Below are positions 25,455-34,082 of a DNA stretch of 64,000 nt, piece by piece. The position numbers and the translations under genes are program-made. Origin of the DNA: Streptomyces luteolifulvus (GTDB lineage: Bacteria > Actinomycetota > Actinomycetes > Streptomycetales > Streptomycetaceae); contig NZ_VZRB01000017.1 in the NCBI RefSeq assembly GCF_008806595.1, positions 62,001 to 126,000 on the forward strand. Direction: 5' to 3'. The notes below the pieces were generated by a model. The model saw nothing but the letters and a program-made list of their open reading frames with translations. It ran no database searches and had not been told where the DNA came from. How positions within the stretch are numbered: the stretch's first letter is position 1; each line of letters opens with the position of its first letter.

Positions 25455-26741
25455 TCAGCCCTTGAAGCGCGGGAACGCGCTGCGCCCGGCGTACACCGCG
25501 GCGTCGTCGAGGATCTCCTCAATGCGCAGCAGCTGGTTGTACTTGGCGACGCGCTCGGAGCGGGCCGGGGCGCCGGTCTTGATCTGGCCGCAGTTGGTGG
25601 CGACGGCGAGGTCGGCGATGGTGACGTCCTCGGTCTCGCCGGAGCGGTGGGACATCATGCACTTGAAGCCGTTGCGCTGGGCCAGCTCGACGGCGTCCAG
25701 GGTCTCGGTGAGGGAGCCGATCTGGTTCACCTTCACCAGCAGGGCGTTGGCGGTGCCCTCCTCGATGCCGCGGGCGAGCCGCTCGGGGTTGGTGACGAAC
25801 AGGTCGTCGCCGACGAGCTGGACCTTGTCGCCGAGCTTGTCGGTGATGATCTTCCAGCCGGCCCAGTCGTCCTCGAACAGCGGGTCCTCGATGGAGACGA
25901 GCGGGTAGGCCGCGACGAGCTCCTCGTAGTACTCCGTCATCTCGGCGGCGGAGCGCGCCTTGCCCTCGAAGAGGTACGTGCCGTCCTTGTAGAACTCGGA
26001 GGCGGCGACATCGAGGGCGAGGGCGATCTGCTCGCCGGGGGTGTAGCCGGCTTCCTTGATGGCCTCGAGGATGAGGTCGAGGGCCTCACGGTTGGAGCCG
26101 AGGTTCGGGGCGAAGCCGCCCTCGTCACCGAGGCCGGTGGACAGGCCGCGGCCCTTCAGCACCTTCTTGAGGGTGTGGTAGACCTCGGTGCCCCAGCGCA
26201 GCGCCTCGGAGAAGGTCTCCGCGCCGATCGGGGCGATCATGAACTCCTGGATGTCCACGTTGGAGTCGGCGTGCGAGCCGCCGTTCAGGATGTTCATCAT
26301 CGGCACCGGCAGCAGGTGCGCGTTCGGGCCGCCCAGGTAGCGGAAGAGCGGGAGGTCGCTGGCCTCGGAGGCGGCGTGGGCGACGGCGAGGGAGACGCCG
26401 AGGATGGCGTTGGCGCCCAGGGAGCCCTTGTTGTCGGTGGCGTCCAGGTCGAACATGGCCTGGTCGATCAGGCGCTGCTCGGTGGCGTCGTAGCCGACCA
26501 GCTCCGGGCCGATCTGCTCGATCACGGCGAGGACGGCCTTCTCGACACCCTTGCCCTGGTAGCGGTTGGGGTCGCCGTCGCGGAGCTCGATGGCCTCGAA
26601 GGCGCCCGTGGAGGCGCCGGACGGGACGGCGGCACGACCGGTGCTGCCGTCGTCGAGGCCGACCTCGACCTCGACCGTGGGGTTGCCTCGGGAGTCCAGG
26701 ATTTCCCGGGCTACGACGACGTCGATGGACGGCACGAGCAT
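25455..26741 (-). CDS. eno: Enolase
   Basis: 428 residues, the full length of bacterial enolase, which interconverts 2-phosphoglycerate and phosphoenolpyruvate in glycolysis. Signatures include AREILDSRGNPTVEVEV at the N-terminus, GLGDEGGFAPNL, IEDPLFEDDW, LLVKVNQIGSLTETL and MMSHRSGETEDVTIADLAV, with metal and catalytic residues intact. ATG behind AAGAAGGAGAT. The upstream region 26742-26925 should hold its promoter. Confidence 0.98.
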   Translation of the reverse strand: MLVPSIDVVVAREILDSRGNPTVEVEVGLDDGSTGRAAVPSGASTGAFEAIELRDGDPNRYQGKGVEKAVLAVIEQIGPELVGYDATEQRLIDQAMFDLDATDNKGSLGANAILGVSLAVAHAASEASDLPLFRYLGGPNAHLLPVPMMNILNGGSHADSNVDIQEFMIAPIGAETFSEALRWGTEVYHTLKKVLKGRGLSTGLGDEGGFAPNLGSNREALDLILEAIKEAGYTPGEQIALALDVAASEFYKDGTYLFEGKARSAAEMTEYYEELVAAYPLVSIEDPLFEDDWAGWKIITDKLGDKVQLVGDDLFVTNPERLARGIEEGTANALLVKVNQIGSLTETLDAVELAQRNGFKCMMSHRSGETEDVTIADLAVATNCGQIKTGAPARSERVAKYNQLLRIEEILDDAAVYAGRSAFPRFKG

Positions 26742-26926
26742 CTCCTTCTTGGGATGTGACGCGGGGTACGCCGGGCCCGTGGCCCGGTGTGTGCAGCACC
26801 GCTGTGGCTCTGCGAGACGAGCCTAACCGCCTCCGGCCGATCGGCCAGCCGGTCGGCCACGTCGTGGACAGAACCGAGAGTAAATTGTTTCCGAATGGAA
26901 CAAAGACATCAGGACAAGGCCGGGAC

Positions 26927-26975
26927 AAAAAAGCCCCGCCCCGGTGCGTACGGGGGAACACGCACCGGAGCGGGA
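26927..26975 (-). terminator. Rho-independent terminator of rpfA
   Basis: On the minus strand a stem of about 14 bp with one mismatch (26935-26949 pairs with 26960-26974) is followed by a six-T run (26927-26932). It is the only classical stem plus T-run noticed in the window and lies 34 bases after the rpfA stop codon. Confidence 0.92.
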
Positions 26976-27008
26976 GTCTGTGGGGAGGGTCGAGCTACGA
27001 GCCGGCTG

Positions 27009-27716
27009 TCACTTCAGGTGCAGCTGCTGACCCGGGTAGATCAGGTCGGCGTCCTGGACGATGTCCTTGTTCAGCTGGAACAGCTTCTGCCAGCCGCCCT
27101 TGACCTTGTGCTTCTCGGCGATCGTGCTGAGGGTGTCGCCCTTGACGACCTTGTACTCGCCGTCGCCCTTCTTGACCTTCTTGCCGGTCGGCGTGGTGAC
27201 GGTCTTCTGGGCGGCCGGGCGCTCGGCGGAGCGGGAGGCCTTCTCCTCCGTGGTCGAGCGGGTGCTGGTGCCGGTGCCGGTGCTCTGGCTCTGCGAGGAG
27301 CCGGTCGACGAGGAACCGGCGCCGCCGCTGTACGGGGTGCTCGACAGGCCCGTGCCGCAGACCGGCCAGGCGCCCTTGCCCTGGCCCGCGAGGACCTTCT
27401 CGCCGATGGCGATCTGCTGCTCCTTGGTGGCCTGGTCGGCGGTGGCGGCGTACTGCGTGCCGCCGTACGCGGCCCAGGTGGAGGCGGAGAACTGCAGACC
27501 GCCGTAGTAGCCGTTGCCGGTGTTGATGGACCAGTTGCCGCCGGACTCGCACTGGGCGACGGCGTCCCACTCGGAGGAGGTGGCCGCGGAGGCGGTGCCG
27601 GAGGCCATCAGCGGGGCGGCGACAGCGGCGCCGGCGACACCGGCGATCGCGATGACGCGGCTGGAGCGCTGGATGGCGGTCGGACGGCGGTGCTTGCCCT
27701 TGCCGGAAAACAGCAT
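27009..27716 (-). CDS. rpfA: Resuscitation-promoting factor RpfA (Rpf + LysM)
   Basis: 235 residues. The signal peptide has IAIAGVAGAAVAAPLMASGT and a cleavage area near ASA/AT. The Rpf transglycosylase domain (about residues 45-120) carries the catalytic Glu in WDAVAQCESGGNWSINTGNG, then YYGGLQFSASTWAAYGG. A Ser/Thr/Gly linker follows, then a C-terminal LysM (VVKGDTLSTIAEKHKVKGGW, LIYPGQQLHLK) for peptidoglycan binding. Rpf enzymes cut cell-wall glycan during germination and growth. Its long leader contains a c-di-AMP riboswitch. ATG 27716 follows GAGGGGATC. Confidence 0.95.
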   Translation of the reverse strand: MLFSGKGKHRRPTAIQRSSRVIAIAGVAGAAVAAPLMASGTASAATSSEWDAVAQCESGGNWSINTGNGYYGGLQFSASTWAAYGGTQYAATADQATKEQQIAIGEKVLAGQGKGAWPVCGTGLSSTPYSGGAGSSSTGSSQSQSTGTGTSTRSTTEEKASRSAERPAAQKTVTTPTGKKVKKGDGEYKVVKGDTLSTIAEKHKVKGGWQKLFQLNKDIVQDADLIYPGQQLHLK

Positions 27717-27729
27717 GGTTGATCCCCTC

Positions 27730-27905
27730 ACCGACGCCTGCGAGGTGAGCTGTCGGGTTCGGGCCGGTTGAGTTGCCCGGCCGTGGCACGCACTGTTCGT
27801 GCGCGGCACGGCTTCACCCCAAGCCGGATCCAGCTGAACCGCTGGGCCCGGCACTTACCTTGGGTCCCCCGCTCCTGCCCACGGCGCTCGACGCGACGAC
27901 TGTTC
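27730..27905 (-). promoter_or_regulatory. c-di-AMP (ydaO-type) riboswitch in the rpfA leader
   Basis: The minus-strand leader carries, in order, GGGGGACCCAAGG, GGGGTGAAGCC, and AACCCGACAGCTCACCTCG then CAGGCGTCGG just before the start. These are the conserved core blocks of the ydaO aptamer, which senses cyclic di-AMP. In Streptomyces this class sits upstream of rpf genes and lowers their expression when c-di-AMP is high. Boundaries are approximate. Confidence 0.88.
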
Positions 27906-27961
27906 CCGTACGGCCGCTGGCAGGATTCGGCGTTGCGACAGCCGGGGCTCGCATTGGCGAG

Positions 27962-27973
27962 CGGTCATGACCG
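27962..27973. promoter_or_regulatory. Perfect palindrome upstream of the rpfA riboswitch
   Basis: CGGTCATGACCG is a 12-bp perfect palindrome about 60 bases upstream of the aptamer, where the rpfA promoter should lie. Possible operator; no protein assigned. Confidence 0.35.
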
Positions 27974-28090
27974 TAGGCACGCGATCCGGGGAATTTCAAA
28001 GACGATCAGGGCTTCTGAGACTCATCCCACACTTTCGCCAAACCAGACATTTCAACACGAAGCGTGAGCGAACTCCCGCTGCTTTTCGCC

Positions 28091-29122
28091 CTATTCGGCA
28101 CCGACTACGAGGGTCTGACCGGGGACGATACGACCGGGGTCGGGGCCGATCTCCTGCTCGTTCAGGGCGTAGAGCCCGCGCCATCCCCCGTCGAGGTCAA
28201 GGGAGTCGGCGATGGACACGAGGGTGTCCCCGAGGCGGACGGTGTACGCGTCACCGGAGGCGTCGCCCGCCCCGCCGTCCCCGCGGGCGGCGTGACGGCC
28301 GGAGGAGGAGTCGCTGTCGCTCTCGCCGGCGGCCTCGTCCGCCGTGTCACCGCGGTGCCGGCCGGTACCGAGGGATCCGGTGTCGACCAGACCGGAATAG
28401 CCCTCACCCTGCCCGAAGTTGTCCGACTCATCACGCTTTGCCGAGTCGGCGGGCATGCTGTCGGAGTCCTGCGTGTCGTCGCCATCGACACCGGAGCCGG
28501 AAGCGGAATCGAATTCGGATGACGGATCGGACTTGTCGGACTCGCCCTTTTCGTTGCCCTTTCCGCGCCCCCCCTCCTTCGATGACTTGCCATGAGAGGG
28601 CGACTCGGCCGAGGGAGAGGATGATTCGGAAGAGTCGGACAAGTCGGTCGAATCCGACGGATTGGATGACCTCGACGAATCCGATGAACCCTGCGAGTTC
28701 GAATCGCCGTCGTCCGCCGTGCCGGTGTCGACGTCGGCCGAGTCGGAGTCCTCGTCGAGCCCGGCGATCAGACCGCAGGTCGGCCAGGCCTTGATGCCCT
28801 GGTCGTCGAGCATCTCCTCGGCGACGGCTATCTGCTGGGAGCGGCTGGCCTGGTCGGGGAAGGAGGCGTAGGCAAGACCGCCGTACTTCTCCCAGTTCGC
28901 CTGGGATATCTGGAGACCGCCGTAGTACCCGTTGCCGCTGTTCTCGCTCCAGGAGCCACCGCTCTCGCAGGTCGCGACCTGGTCCCAGGTGGTTCCGCTT
29001 GCCGCGCTCGCGCCGGTGGCGCCGAGGAGCGGGATTGCGACGGCGGAGCCGGTCACCCCGGCCGCAACGAGGAGAGCCGGAGCCTGACGGGGGCGACGGT
29101 GACGACCGTTCCCGGAGAGCAT
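28091..29122 (-). CDS. rpfC: Rpf-family cell-wall hydrolase with acidic linker and LysM-like end
   Basis: 343 residues. A signal peptide (ALLVAAGVTGSAVAIPLLGA) precedes an Rpf domain with TTWDQVATCESGGSWSENSG and NGYYGGLQISQANWEKYGG. A ~160-residue Ser/Asp/Glu/Gly-rich linker follows (about residues 130-285), then a C-terminal LysM-like segment (YTVRLGDTLVSIADSLDLDG, RIVPGQTLVV). The long acidic linker may span the wall or bind cations. Adjacent to and in the same direction as rpfA but with its own upstream region and no visible riboswitch. The rpfC name rests on remembered gene order. Confidence 0.88.
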   Translation of the reverse strand: MLSGNGRHRRPRQAPALLVAAGVTGSAVAIPLLGATGASAASGTTWDQVATCESGGSWSENSGNGYYGGLQISQANWEKYGGLAYASFPDQASRSQQIAVAEEMLDDQGIKAWPTCGLIAGLDEDSDSADVDTGTADDGDSNSQGSSDSSRSSNPSDSTDLSDSSESSSPSAESPSHGKSSKEGGRGKGNEKGESDKSDPSSEFDSASGSGVDGDDTQDSDSMPADSAKRDESDNFGQGEGYSGLVDTGSLGTGRHRGDTADEAAGESDSDSSSGRHAARGDGGAGDASGDAYTVRLGDTLVSIADSLDLDGGWRGLYALNEQEIGPDPGRIVPGQTLVVGAE

Positions 29123-29228
29123 GCGGAAGCCTTTCGCAGACAGCGGGGACCAACGCGGTGCGCCTTGTGAGACGTCGCGTTGATGAGTGAACGTATCGGC
29201 AGACGATCGCTTGTCACAAGTTAATGCC

Positions 29229-29250
29229 GCGTAGATCACGCGTACATCAC
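29229..29250. repeat. Tandem 11-bp repeat upstream of rpfC
   Basis: GCGTAGATCAC (29229-29239) is followed directly by GCGTACATCAC (29240-29250), one mismatch. With the TTGTGACAAG dyad just downstream on the minus strand (about 29211-29224) it marks the likely rpfC promoter/operator area. Confidence 0.5.
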
Positions 29251-29265
29251 GGAGTTGAGTGCGTG

Positions 29266-29283
29266 TCACCTTTACGCAGGTGA
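29266..29283. promoter_or_regulatory. Inverted repeat TCACCT-N6-AGGTGA
   Basis: Perfect 6-bp arms with a 6-base spacer, 7 bases past the P450 stop codon and 144 bases upstream of rpfC. Operator or weak terminator. Confidence 0.3.
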
Positions 29284-29289
29284 GAGGGG

Positions 29290-30561
29290 TCATCCACGCG
29301 GCGTGAACTCGACGGGCAGCGTGCGCAGTCCACGCATGATGAGGCCGCCGCGCCACCGCAGTTCGGTCGAATCCACGGCGAGTTGCAGATCCGGGAGCCG
29401 GGTCAGGAGCGCGGCGAGAGCGGTCTGCCCCTCCAGCCGGGCCAGCGGCGCGCCGAGGCAGTAGTGGATGCCGTGGCCGTATCCGAGGTGCTGGTTGTCG
29501 CGCCGCCCGAGGTCGAGGACGTCGGGATCGGCGAACCGCTCCGGATCCCGGTCCGCGGCGGCCAGTACGACGAGGACGGGATCGCCCGCCGCGATGTCCT
29601 GCCCGCCGATGGTGAGCGGCCGGGTGGCGAACCGCCAGGTGGCGAGCTCTACGGGGCCGTCGTAGCGCAGGAGTTCCTCAACGCCCGTTTCCAGGAGCCC
29701 GCGTTCGCCGTCCGCGAGGGACTTCTCCAGACGGGCTCGCTGCTCGGGGTGCGTGAGCAGGGCGTACAGGCCGTTGCCGATCAGGTTCACGGTGGTCTCG
29801 AAACCCGCGAACAGGAGGATGAAGGCCATGGCCGCGGCCTCGTTCTCGGTGAGGTGCTCGCCGTGGTCGGAGGCCCGGATGAGGCCGGAGATGAGGTCCT
29901 CGCCGGGGCCGGGTTCGGCGGGCAGCGCCTCGCGTTTGCGGTGGATCAGCTCGGCCAGATAGCCCCGCATCTTCTTGACGGACCGCGCGACCCCGCCCCG
30001 CGGACCGCCCCCGTGACGGATCATCATGCCCGCCCAGTCCCGGAAGTCGTCCTGGTCCTCGCGGGGAACGCCGAGCAGGTCGCAGATGGCGTAGATGGGC
30101 AGCGGGAAGGCGAACTCATGGATGAGGTCGGTGCTGCCCCGGCCGGCGAACCGGTCGATGAGGCCGTCGGTGAGTTCCTGGACGCGGGGGGCGAACTCGG
30201 CGACCCGGCGGGGCGTGAAGGCCTTGCTGACCAGCCGGCGGAGCCTCGTGTGGTCCGGCGGATCGATGTTGAGGAGGTGGGTCATGAGCTCGGCCTTGCG
30301 CTCACCCGGGATACCGGTCTTGCCCTGGGCGTGGGCGGGCTCGTCGTGATGCGCCGGGTTCTTGCTGAGCCGCTGGTCGGCCAGGGCCTGCTTGGCGTCG
30401 GCGTGACGGGTGACCAGCCATGCCTCCACGCCGCTGGGCAGCCGGGTCCGGTGAACGGGGGCGTGCTCGCGCAGCCAGGCGTAGGCGGGGTAGGGGTCGG
30501 TGGCGAACTCCCAGGTGAAGAGGTCGGGGGCGGGCGGCTGGGCGGCGGGCTGGTCGGTCAC
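29290..30561 (-). CDS. Cytochrome P450, CYP107-like
   Basis: 423 residues. It has I-helix FAGFETTVN, the ExxR motif in EELLRYDGPVE, and heme loop LGYGHGIHYCLGAPLARLEG, where Cys is the iron ligand and the usual first Phe of the loop is Tyr. Bacterial class I P450s of this type hydroxylate polyketides, fatty acids or other hydrophobic substrates and need ferredoxin; none is encoded nearby. The GTG start overlaps the mazG stop codon (GTGA), so translation is coupled. I recall the equivalent in S. coelicolor as a CYP107 member. Substrate unknown. Confidence 0.92.
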   Translation of the reverse strand: MTDQPAAQPPAPDLFTWEFATDPYPAYAWLREHAPVHRTRLPSGVEAWLVTRHADAKQALADQRLSKNPAHHDEPAHAQGKTGIPGERKAELMTHLLNIDPPDHTRLRRLVSKAFTPRRVAEFAPRVQELTDGLIDRFAGRGSTDLIHEFAFPLPIYAICDLLGVPREDQDDFRDWAGMMIRHGGGPRGGVARSVKKMRGYLAELIHRKREALPAEPGPGEDLISGLIRASDHGEHLTENEAAAMAFILLFAGFETTVNLIGNGLYALLTHPEQRARLEKSLADGERGLLETGVEELLRYDGPVELATWRFATRPLTIGGQDIAAGDPVLVVLAAADRDPERFADPDVLDLGRRDNQHLGYGHGIHYCLGAPLARLEGQTALAALLTRLPDLQLAVDSTELRWRGGLIMRGLRTLPVEFTPRG

Positions 30562-31673
30562 TGCTCGACGGTATCCGGCGCTTCGGTGTCGGACGCCTCG
30601 GTGTCGGGCGCCTCGGTATCCGGAGCCTCGGTATCCGGCGCTTCGGTGTCCGGAGCCTCGGTGTCCGGTGTCCCGGTCCTTGGCGTACTTCCCTCGGCCG
30701 CGCGTACCGCGTCCCGGTAGGCCCGGGCCGCCGCGCGCAGCGCCGCCTCCGGGTCGGCGCCGTCCGACTCTGCGCGTATGGCCAGGGCGAGCAGTTCGTA
30801 GCCGATGCCCTCGCCGTTCGGAAGCGGTACTTCCAGTCCCGCCGTGCGGACCCGTGAGGCGAGTTTCGCCGCGAGGGCGAGGCCGGGCTGGCCGAGCGGG
30901 ATGCCCTCGGTCACGGAGGTGCGCCGCTTCTCGACGGCCTTGGTGCGCAGCCAGTGCTCCTTGACCTCCTCGGGGGTGGTGGCGGTCTCGTCGCCGAAGA
31001 CATGCGGGTGGCGGTGGATGAGCTTGGTGACGATGCCGCCGGCCACGTCGTCGATGGAGAAGGGGGCCTCGGGGTCCTCCTCGGCGATGCGGGCGTGGAA
31101 GACGACCTGGAGCAGGACGTCGCCCAGTTCCTCGCGCAGTTCGTCGCGGTCGCCCTCTTCGATCGCCTCGACGAGTTCGTACGCCTCCTCGATGCCGTAC
31201 TTCGCCAGGCCCTTGTGGGTCTGCCGGGACGACCACGGGCACTCGGCGCGGATGCGGTCCATGACCTGGACGAGGTCGAGGAGGCGGGCGCCGGGCAGGT
31301 CGTAGGAGGCGGGGAGCAGCTCCAGCTCGGGCATGCGGACGCGGCCGGAGCCGGCGAGGCGGGCCAGACCGTCGGTCAGTGCGGGCTCACCCTCACCCGT
31401 GGCGACGACGACCACCGTCCGTCCGCCGGCGCAGACCCCTACCAGTTCCTCGGCGGTCGGGGACGCCTCGTCGACCGGTATCCCCGCCTCCCGCAGATAG
31501 GGCAGCTGCGGGTGCGTGCCGTGCGCGCACAGCACGCGGTCGGCGGCGTGCAGCGCCTGCCAGGCGGGCCAGGAGAGCAGTCCCGGCGCGACACGGTGGC
31601 TGGTGGTGAGCAGGACGATACGGCCGGGGGCGGCTTCGGGGCTGGTTGCGTTCACTCTCCGAACGTAACCCAC
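30558..31673 (-). CDS. mazG: MazG-type nucleoside triphosphate pyrophosphohydrolase with repeat tail
   Basis: 371 residues. The N-terminal ~120 residues (IVLLTTSHRVAPGLLSWPAW, GGRTVVVVATGEGEPALTDG) resemble a tetrapyrrole-methylase-like extension. The MazG domain follows: MDRIRAECPWSSRQTHKGLA, GIEEAYELVEAIEEGDRDEL and LGDVLLQVVFHARIAEE, with the E-x2-E...E-x2-D metal motif. It hydrolyses NTPs to NMP and PPi, cleaning nucleotide pools. The C-terminus ends in about seven PDTEA-like acidic pentapeptides encoded by a 15-bp minisatellite. The GTG start at 31673 has GGAG 9 bases upstream. Confidence 0.92.
   Translation of the reverse strand: MGYVRRVNATSPEAAPGRIVLLTTSHRVAPGLLSWPAWQALHAADRVLCAHGTHPQLPYLREAGIPVDEASPTAEELVGVCAGGRTVVVVATGEGEPALTDGLARLAGSGRVRMPELELLPASYDLPGARLLDLVQVMDRIRAECPWSSRQTHKGLAKYGIEEAYELVEAIEEGDRDELREELGDVLLQVVFHARIAEEDPEAPFSIDDVAGGIVTKLIHRHPHVFGDETATTPEEVKEHWLRTKAVEKRRTSVTEGIPLGQPGLALAAKLASRVRTAGLEVPLPNGEGIGYELLALAIRAESDGADPEAALRAAARAYRDAVRAAEGSTPRTGTPDTEAPDTEAPDTEAPDTEAPDTEASDTEAPDTVEQ
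30571..30675. repeat. 15-bp minisatellite in the mazG 3' end
   Basis: Seven consecutive 15-bp units (30571, 30586, 30601, 30616, 30631, 30646, 30661), of type GTRTCCGGMGCCTCG on the plus strand, encode PDTEA on the minus strand. Units 1 and 5 are identical. It ends 10 bases from the coupled P450 start codon. Confidence 0.92.
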
Positions 31674-31729
31674 ACCACCGTCAGCTCCGCCGGTTATCCA
31701 CAGGGCGGGCGATCAGGCCCGCCGTGCCG

Positions 31730-32374
31730 TCACGCCGTCTGCTCCGTGGCCGACGCCGTGACCTCCCGCACCCACGGTGTCTTCGCGTCGACGCGGCTGC
31801 TCTTCTCGACGTTCCAGCTGCCGTAGCGCGGGTTGAGGTCGACGTCCAGCTTCTGGGAGGCCTGGGACAGGGCCTCCCAGAAGGCGGTCTCCTGGGTGGT
31901 GGTGCCGAGCCGGGCGGCGAGTTTCTGGGCCTCCAGCTGGAGGCGGAGGTTGTCTTCGAGGCGCTGCGGCGGGATGTTGTACTGCTGCAGCCAGGCCGTC
32001 TCCAGCGCCTGGGAACCGCCGGCCTGCTGCTCCAGGCCGGTCCGCATCTGCTGGATCTCCTTGCGGGTGACGCTCACGCCCGCGTCCTGCGCGGCGCGGT
32101 GCAGCACGCGGTCGAGGACCATGCCGTGCAGGGTGTCGCGGGCGAGCGTGCCGGTCTTGGCGATGGCCTGCTCGTACTGGGCGTCGTCCGGCACCGCGGC
32201 GCGCTGGGCCTCGCGCACCTCGTTCACCCTGCTGTCCAGCTGGGCGATGGTGATGCGCTGGCCCCCGACGACGGCCGCCGCGCCGGGATGCGCGTCATTG
32301 CCGCAGGCGGTGAGCAGGGGTGCCGCGGCGGCGATCACGGCAGAGAGGACGAGCGCGGTGCGACGGCGGTGCAA
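31730..32374 (-). CDS. SurA N-terminal-like lipoprotein
   Basis: 214 residues. Signal peptide with lipobox LLTAC (lipidated Cys near residue 24), then a SurA_N-type helical chaperone domain (VVGGQRITIAQLDSRVNEVR, GMVLDRVLHRAAQDAGVSVT, IQQMRTGLEQQAGGSQALET). No parvulin PPIase domain is present. The tail LNPRYGSWNV is typical of this actinobacterial family. Likely helps fold exported proteins outside the membrane. A TTG start is used with GGGAGG upstream. Confidence 0.88.
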   Translation of the reverse strand: MHRRRTALVLSAVIAAAAPLLTACGNDAHPGAAAVVGGQRITIAQLDSRVNEVREAQRAAVPDDAQYEQAIAKTGTLARDTLHGMVLDRVLHRAAQDAGVSVTRKEIQQMRTGLEQQAGGSQALETAWLQQYNIPPQRLEDNLRLQLEAQKLAARLGTTTQETAFWEALSQASQKLDVDLNPRYGSWNVEKSSRVDAKTPWVREVTASATEQTA

Positions 32375-32555
32375 GGAAGCCTCCCGAGGAGATTGTGCGA
32401 CGGTGCACAAAGTCTTGCGGTGATCGATGGTAGGCAGTGACCAGGCTCTGGCCAACCCATTCGACCAACGATTCACCAGGACTTCGGGCACCACCCGCCG
32501 CGCCCCACCGGCTGCCCGGGCAGGCGTCGGCCGGTGAGGGCCTCCGGAGCGCGGT

Positions 32556-34082
32556 CTAGCCGCGCACCTGCCCCAGCCACTGAAGTGTCCGGCGGATCTC
32601 CAGCGCGAGCGGGTTTCCCGGCCCCTGGAGGCGTTCGACGTCGTGCAGCAGCCGGCCGAGTGTGTCGTGGGCGGCGGCGCGGTCGCCGAGGGCGAGCAGG
32701 AGGTGGCCGATGCGGCGGCGGACGTCGTGGGCGAGCTCGGGGTCGCCGGACACGTACTGGTTCTCGTAGTACGGCAGCAACGCCCGGTACGCCGCGAGCG
32801 CCGCCGCCGGTTCGCCGAGCTGTTCGAGGCACTGGGCGGCCTCGTAGCGGTAGCGCAGGGACTGCGGGTCGGCCTGGCCCGCCTCCGCGGCTCGCTCGTC
32901 GCCGAGGCGGCGCAGTTCCGGCAGCGCGCGCCGGTACTGGCCGTCGTCCATGAGCGTGGCCGCGTACTGCTTGCGCAGGGTGCGGACGACCGGGGAGTGC
33001 TCGCCGTGCTGCTCGGCCGCGGCGGGCAGGATCGCGCCGAGGATGTCGACGGCCTGGGTGATACGGCCCTCGCCGAGGAGACGCTTGACCTCGTCGACGG
33101 CCCGGGCGACGTCCGGCTTCTCCGCGACCGGGGCCACCGGGGCGGGCTGGGGCGCGGGAGTGAGGGCGCGGTCCGGCCAGGGGGCGTGCGGGCGGAGGAA
33201 GGGGCGCGTGGGATCGAGGGGCGCCCCGGTGGGGGTCCCGCGCGCGGGCAGGAGCAGCGCCAGGTGCTCGTACACCTCCTGTGCGGAGGCGGGGCGGTGC
33301 TGCGGGTCCTTGGCGAGCAGGCGCAGGACCAGCGCTTCGAGCGCCTCGGGGACCTCGGGGCGGATACGGCGCACGGGCAGCGGCGGCTCGTACAGGTGCC
33401 GGTGCAGCACGCCGAGCGCCGTCGAGCCCGCGAACGGCACGTCGCCGCTGAGCAGTTCGTGCAGGAGCACACCGAGCGCGTACAGATCCGTGTACGGGCC
33501 GACCGCGCCGCCCATCGCCTGCTCGGGCGCCATGTAGGCGGGCGAGCCGATGGGCGTGCCGGTGTGCGTGAGCCGGGTGGTGTCGGCATCCATGACGGAG
33601 GCGACACCGAGGTCGAGGACGGTGACCGTGCCGTCCTGCTTCACCATCACATTGCGCGGCTTGAGGTCGCGGTGGACGATCGGCACGGCGTGCACGGCGC
33701 TCAGCACGGCGCACAGTTGCGCGGCCACCGCGACGGCCCACTGCCACGGGTACGGGTCGTGCTCGGCGAGGTGGTCGGAAAGGTCGGCGCCGTCGACGTA
33801 CTGCATGACGAGGAACAGTTCCTCGCCCTCGCTGCCCGCGTCGTGCACCGTGACCAGGCCGGGGTGGTCGACCTGTGCGGTGACCCGGCACTCGCGCATG
33901 AAGCGGCGGCGCAGTTCGTCGGCCTCCTGGCCCGCCACCTTGTCGGGACGCAGCAGCTTCACCGCCACCCGCCGGTCGAGCCGTTGGTCGTACGCCGTCC
34001 AGACCTGGCCCATGCCGCCCTGCCCGATGAGCGTGGACAGTTCATAACGGCCGGCGACCACACGCCCTGTCGCCCCGGTCAC
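32556..34082 (-). CDS. Serine/threonine protein kinase with TPR-like C-terminus
   Basis: 508 residues. The Hanks-type kinase domain covers about 10-265: P-loop IGQGGMGQVW, VAVKLL lysine, catalytic loop HRDLKPRNVM, DLG in place of DFG, GSPAYMAPEQ. After a Pro-rich linker the C-terminal 200 residues are helical repeats (VDEVKRLLGEGRITQAVDIL, AAQCLEQLGEPAAALAAYRA) like TPR. No membrane segment or PASTA domain, so it is a soluble kinase. The GTG start overlaps the stop codon of the membrane protein upstream (GTGA), which suggests the two work together. Confidence 0.92.
   Translation of the reverse strand: MTGATGRVVAGRYELSTLIGQGGMGQVWTAYDQRLDRRVAVKLLRPDKVAGQEADELRRRFMRECRVTAQVDHPGLVTVHDAGSEGEELFLVMQYVDGADLSDHLAEHDPYPWQWAVAVAAQLCAVLSAVHAVPIVHRDLKPRNVMVKQDGTVTVLDLGVASVMDADTTRLTHTGTPIGSPAYMAPEQAMGGAVGPYTDLYALGVLLHELLSGDVPFAGSTALGVLHRHLYEPPLPVRRIRPEVPEALEALVLRLLAKDPQHRPASAQEVYEHLALLLPARGTPTGAPLDPTRPFLRPHAPWPDRALTPAPQPAPVAPVAEKPDVARAVDEVKRLLGEGRITQAVDILGAILPAAAEQHGEHSPVVRTLRKQYAATLMDDGQYRRALPELRRLGDERAAEAGQADPQSLRYRYEAAQCLEQLGEPAAALAAYRALLPYYENQYVSGDPELAHDVRRRIGHLLLALGDRAAAHDTLGRLLHDVERLQGPGNPLALEIRRTLQWLGQVRG

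Noticed and set aside
30571..30675. CRISPR-like array
   Set aside because: 15-bp units are contiguous without spacers and are in frame with mazG; it is a coding minisatellite. No CRISPR array or cas gene was seen.
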